Source: an uncultured Eubacteriales bacterium
GTDB taxonomy: Bacteria; Bacillota; Clostridia; Christensenellales; Aristaeellaceae
DNA length: 42,225 nt
Assembly (NCBI GenBank): GCA_902789365.1
Contig: CADANQ010000049.1
Coordinates: 1-42,225, forward strand
Direction: 5' to 3'
The position numbers and the translations under genes were made by a program. Shown here in pieces: positions 42,042 through 42,225 of this stretch. The notes under the pieces were generated by a model. The model saw only the letters and a list, made by a program, of their open reading frames with translations, searched no databases and had not been told where the DNA came from. Numbering within the stretch: the stretch's first letter is position 1; every line of letters begins with the position of its first letter.

Positions 42042-42125
42042 CAGTCCTGCGGACAGTTTAGATACCGCGGGGGGTACCCGTACCCCCCGCGAGCCCCCCG
42101 GGCGAAGAGGGGAGTCCGGGGAAGG
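42042..42125. repeat. Structured intergenic repeat, copy B (84 bp)
   Basis: Matches 3609-3692 over the full 84 bp, with the same GTCC-TGC-GGAC hairpin, the same 12-bp palindrome around CC and the same GTCCGGGGAAGG end. A further hairpin follows (GGGGAAGG 42118-42125 with CCTTCCCC near 42132). The remaining 100 bp of the window show only an 8-bp inverted repeat (GCCGGCGG 42154-42161 and CCGCCGGC 42189-42196) and no gene. Confidence 0.8.
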
Positions 42126-42225
42126 AAAACCCCTTCCCCGAGTCCTGAGCCTCGCCGGCGGCGCTTACTTTCCTGCGTCCAAGCGGCACCGCCGGCCGGG
42201 TACGAACCCCGAACCTCTCCTGCGG

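Noticed and set aside
42160-42225. Possible tRNA T-arm (GGGTTCGTACCC on the minus strand)
   Set aside because: The loop lacks the conserved A of TTCRA, and no acceptor stem, D arm or anticodon arm can be found around it.

Overview
The window is a GC-rich, gene-dense stretch of a low-oxygen Gram-positive type genome, most likely an uncultured gut Clostridia (Christensenellales-like; lineage is inference). The reasons are strong GGAGG ribosome-binding sites, consensus sigma-A promoters, a FeoA-FeoB fusion with its Cys-rich partner, several 4Fe-4S and radical SAM enzymes, an NHLP/NHLM-type peptide exporter, a Clostridial-type Cys-rich peptide with its CcpM-like radical SAM maturase, and secreted proteins without outer-membrane signals. 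No rRNA, tRNA, transposase or CRISPR array was found.

Layout. 1-4.8 kb: a membrane polyferredoxin fused to a TlpA-like thioredoxin, an S9 prolyl-oligopeptidase on the minus strand, an 84-bp structured intergenic repeat (second copy at the far right end), and a metallophosphatase. 4.8-18.2 kb: a secretion and signalling block with a short HlyD-like adaptor, a C39-peptidase ABC exporter, a second NHLM-type ABC exporter, a 2017-residue secreted FecR plus MBG-repeat protein, and a CHASE2-SpoIIE phosphatase. 18.2-22.4 kb: FeoAB, its small Cys-rich membrane protein and a MATE transporter. 22.5-29 kb: ordinary accessory genes, including a secreted protein of unknown function, a decayed zinc-ribbon gene, an esterase, a Nudix hydrolase, threonine aldolase, a YfcE-like phosphodiesterase and an EamA transporter.

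29.1-35.1 kb is the most striking part: seven tightly packed plus-strand genes that look like an expanded RiPP (modified peptide) locus. They encode a Tat-signal PqqD/RRE protein, a CcpM-like rSAM/SPASM maturase, a precursor with eleven C-x-C hexads (22 Cys), a secreted helical-repeat protein, a second radical SAM enzyme with a B12-binding-like fold, and a pair of U32-family proteins whose Cys pattern resembles the UbiU/UbiV oxygen-independent hydroxylase pair. The combination suggests a heavily modified Cys-rich peptide, perhaps with hydroxylation as well as rSAM chemistry.

35.1-39.4 kb: a perfect sigma-A promoter, a clear FMN riboswitch and its terminator precede a CUT1 (sugar-type) ABC importer without its own ATPase, then a TIM-barrel isomerase. 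This is an unusual target for an FMN riboswitch and a candidate new flavin or flavin-precursor uptake system. 39.5-42.2 kb: an 800-residue secreted multidomain protein, a terminator and the second copy of the 84-bp repeat.
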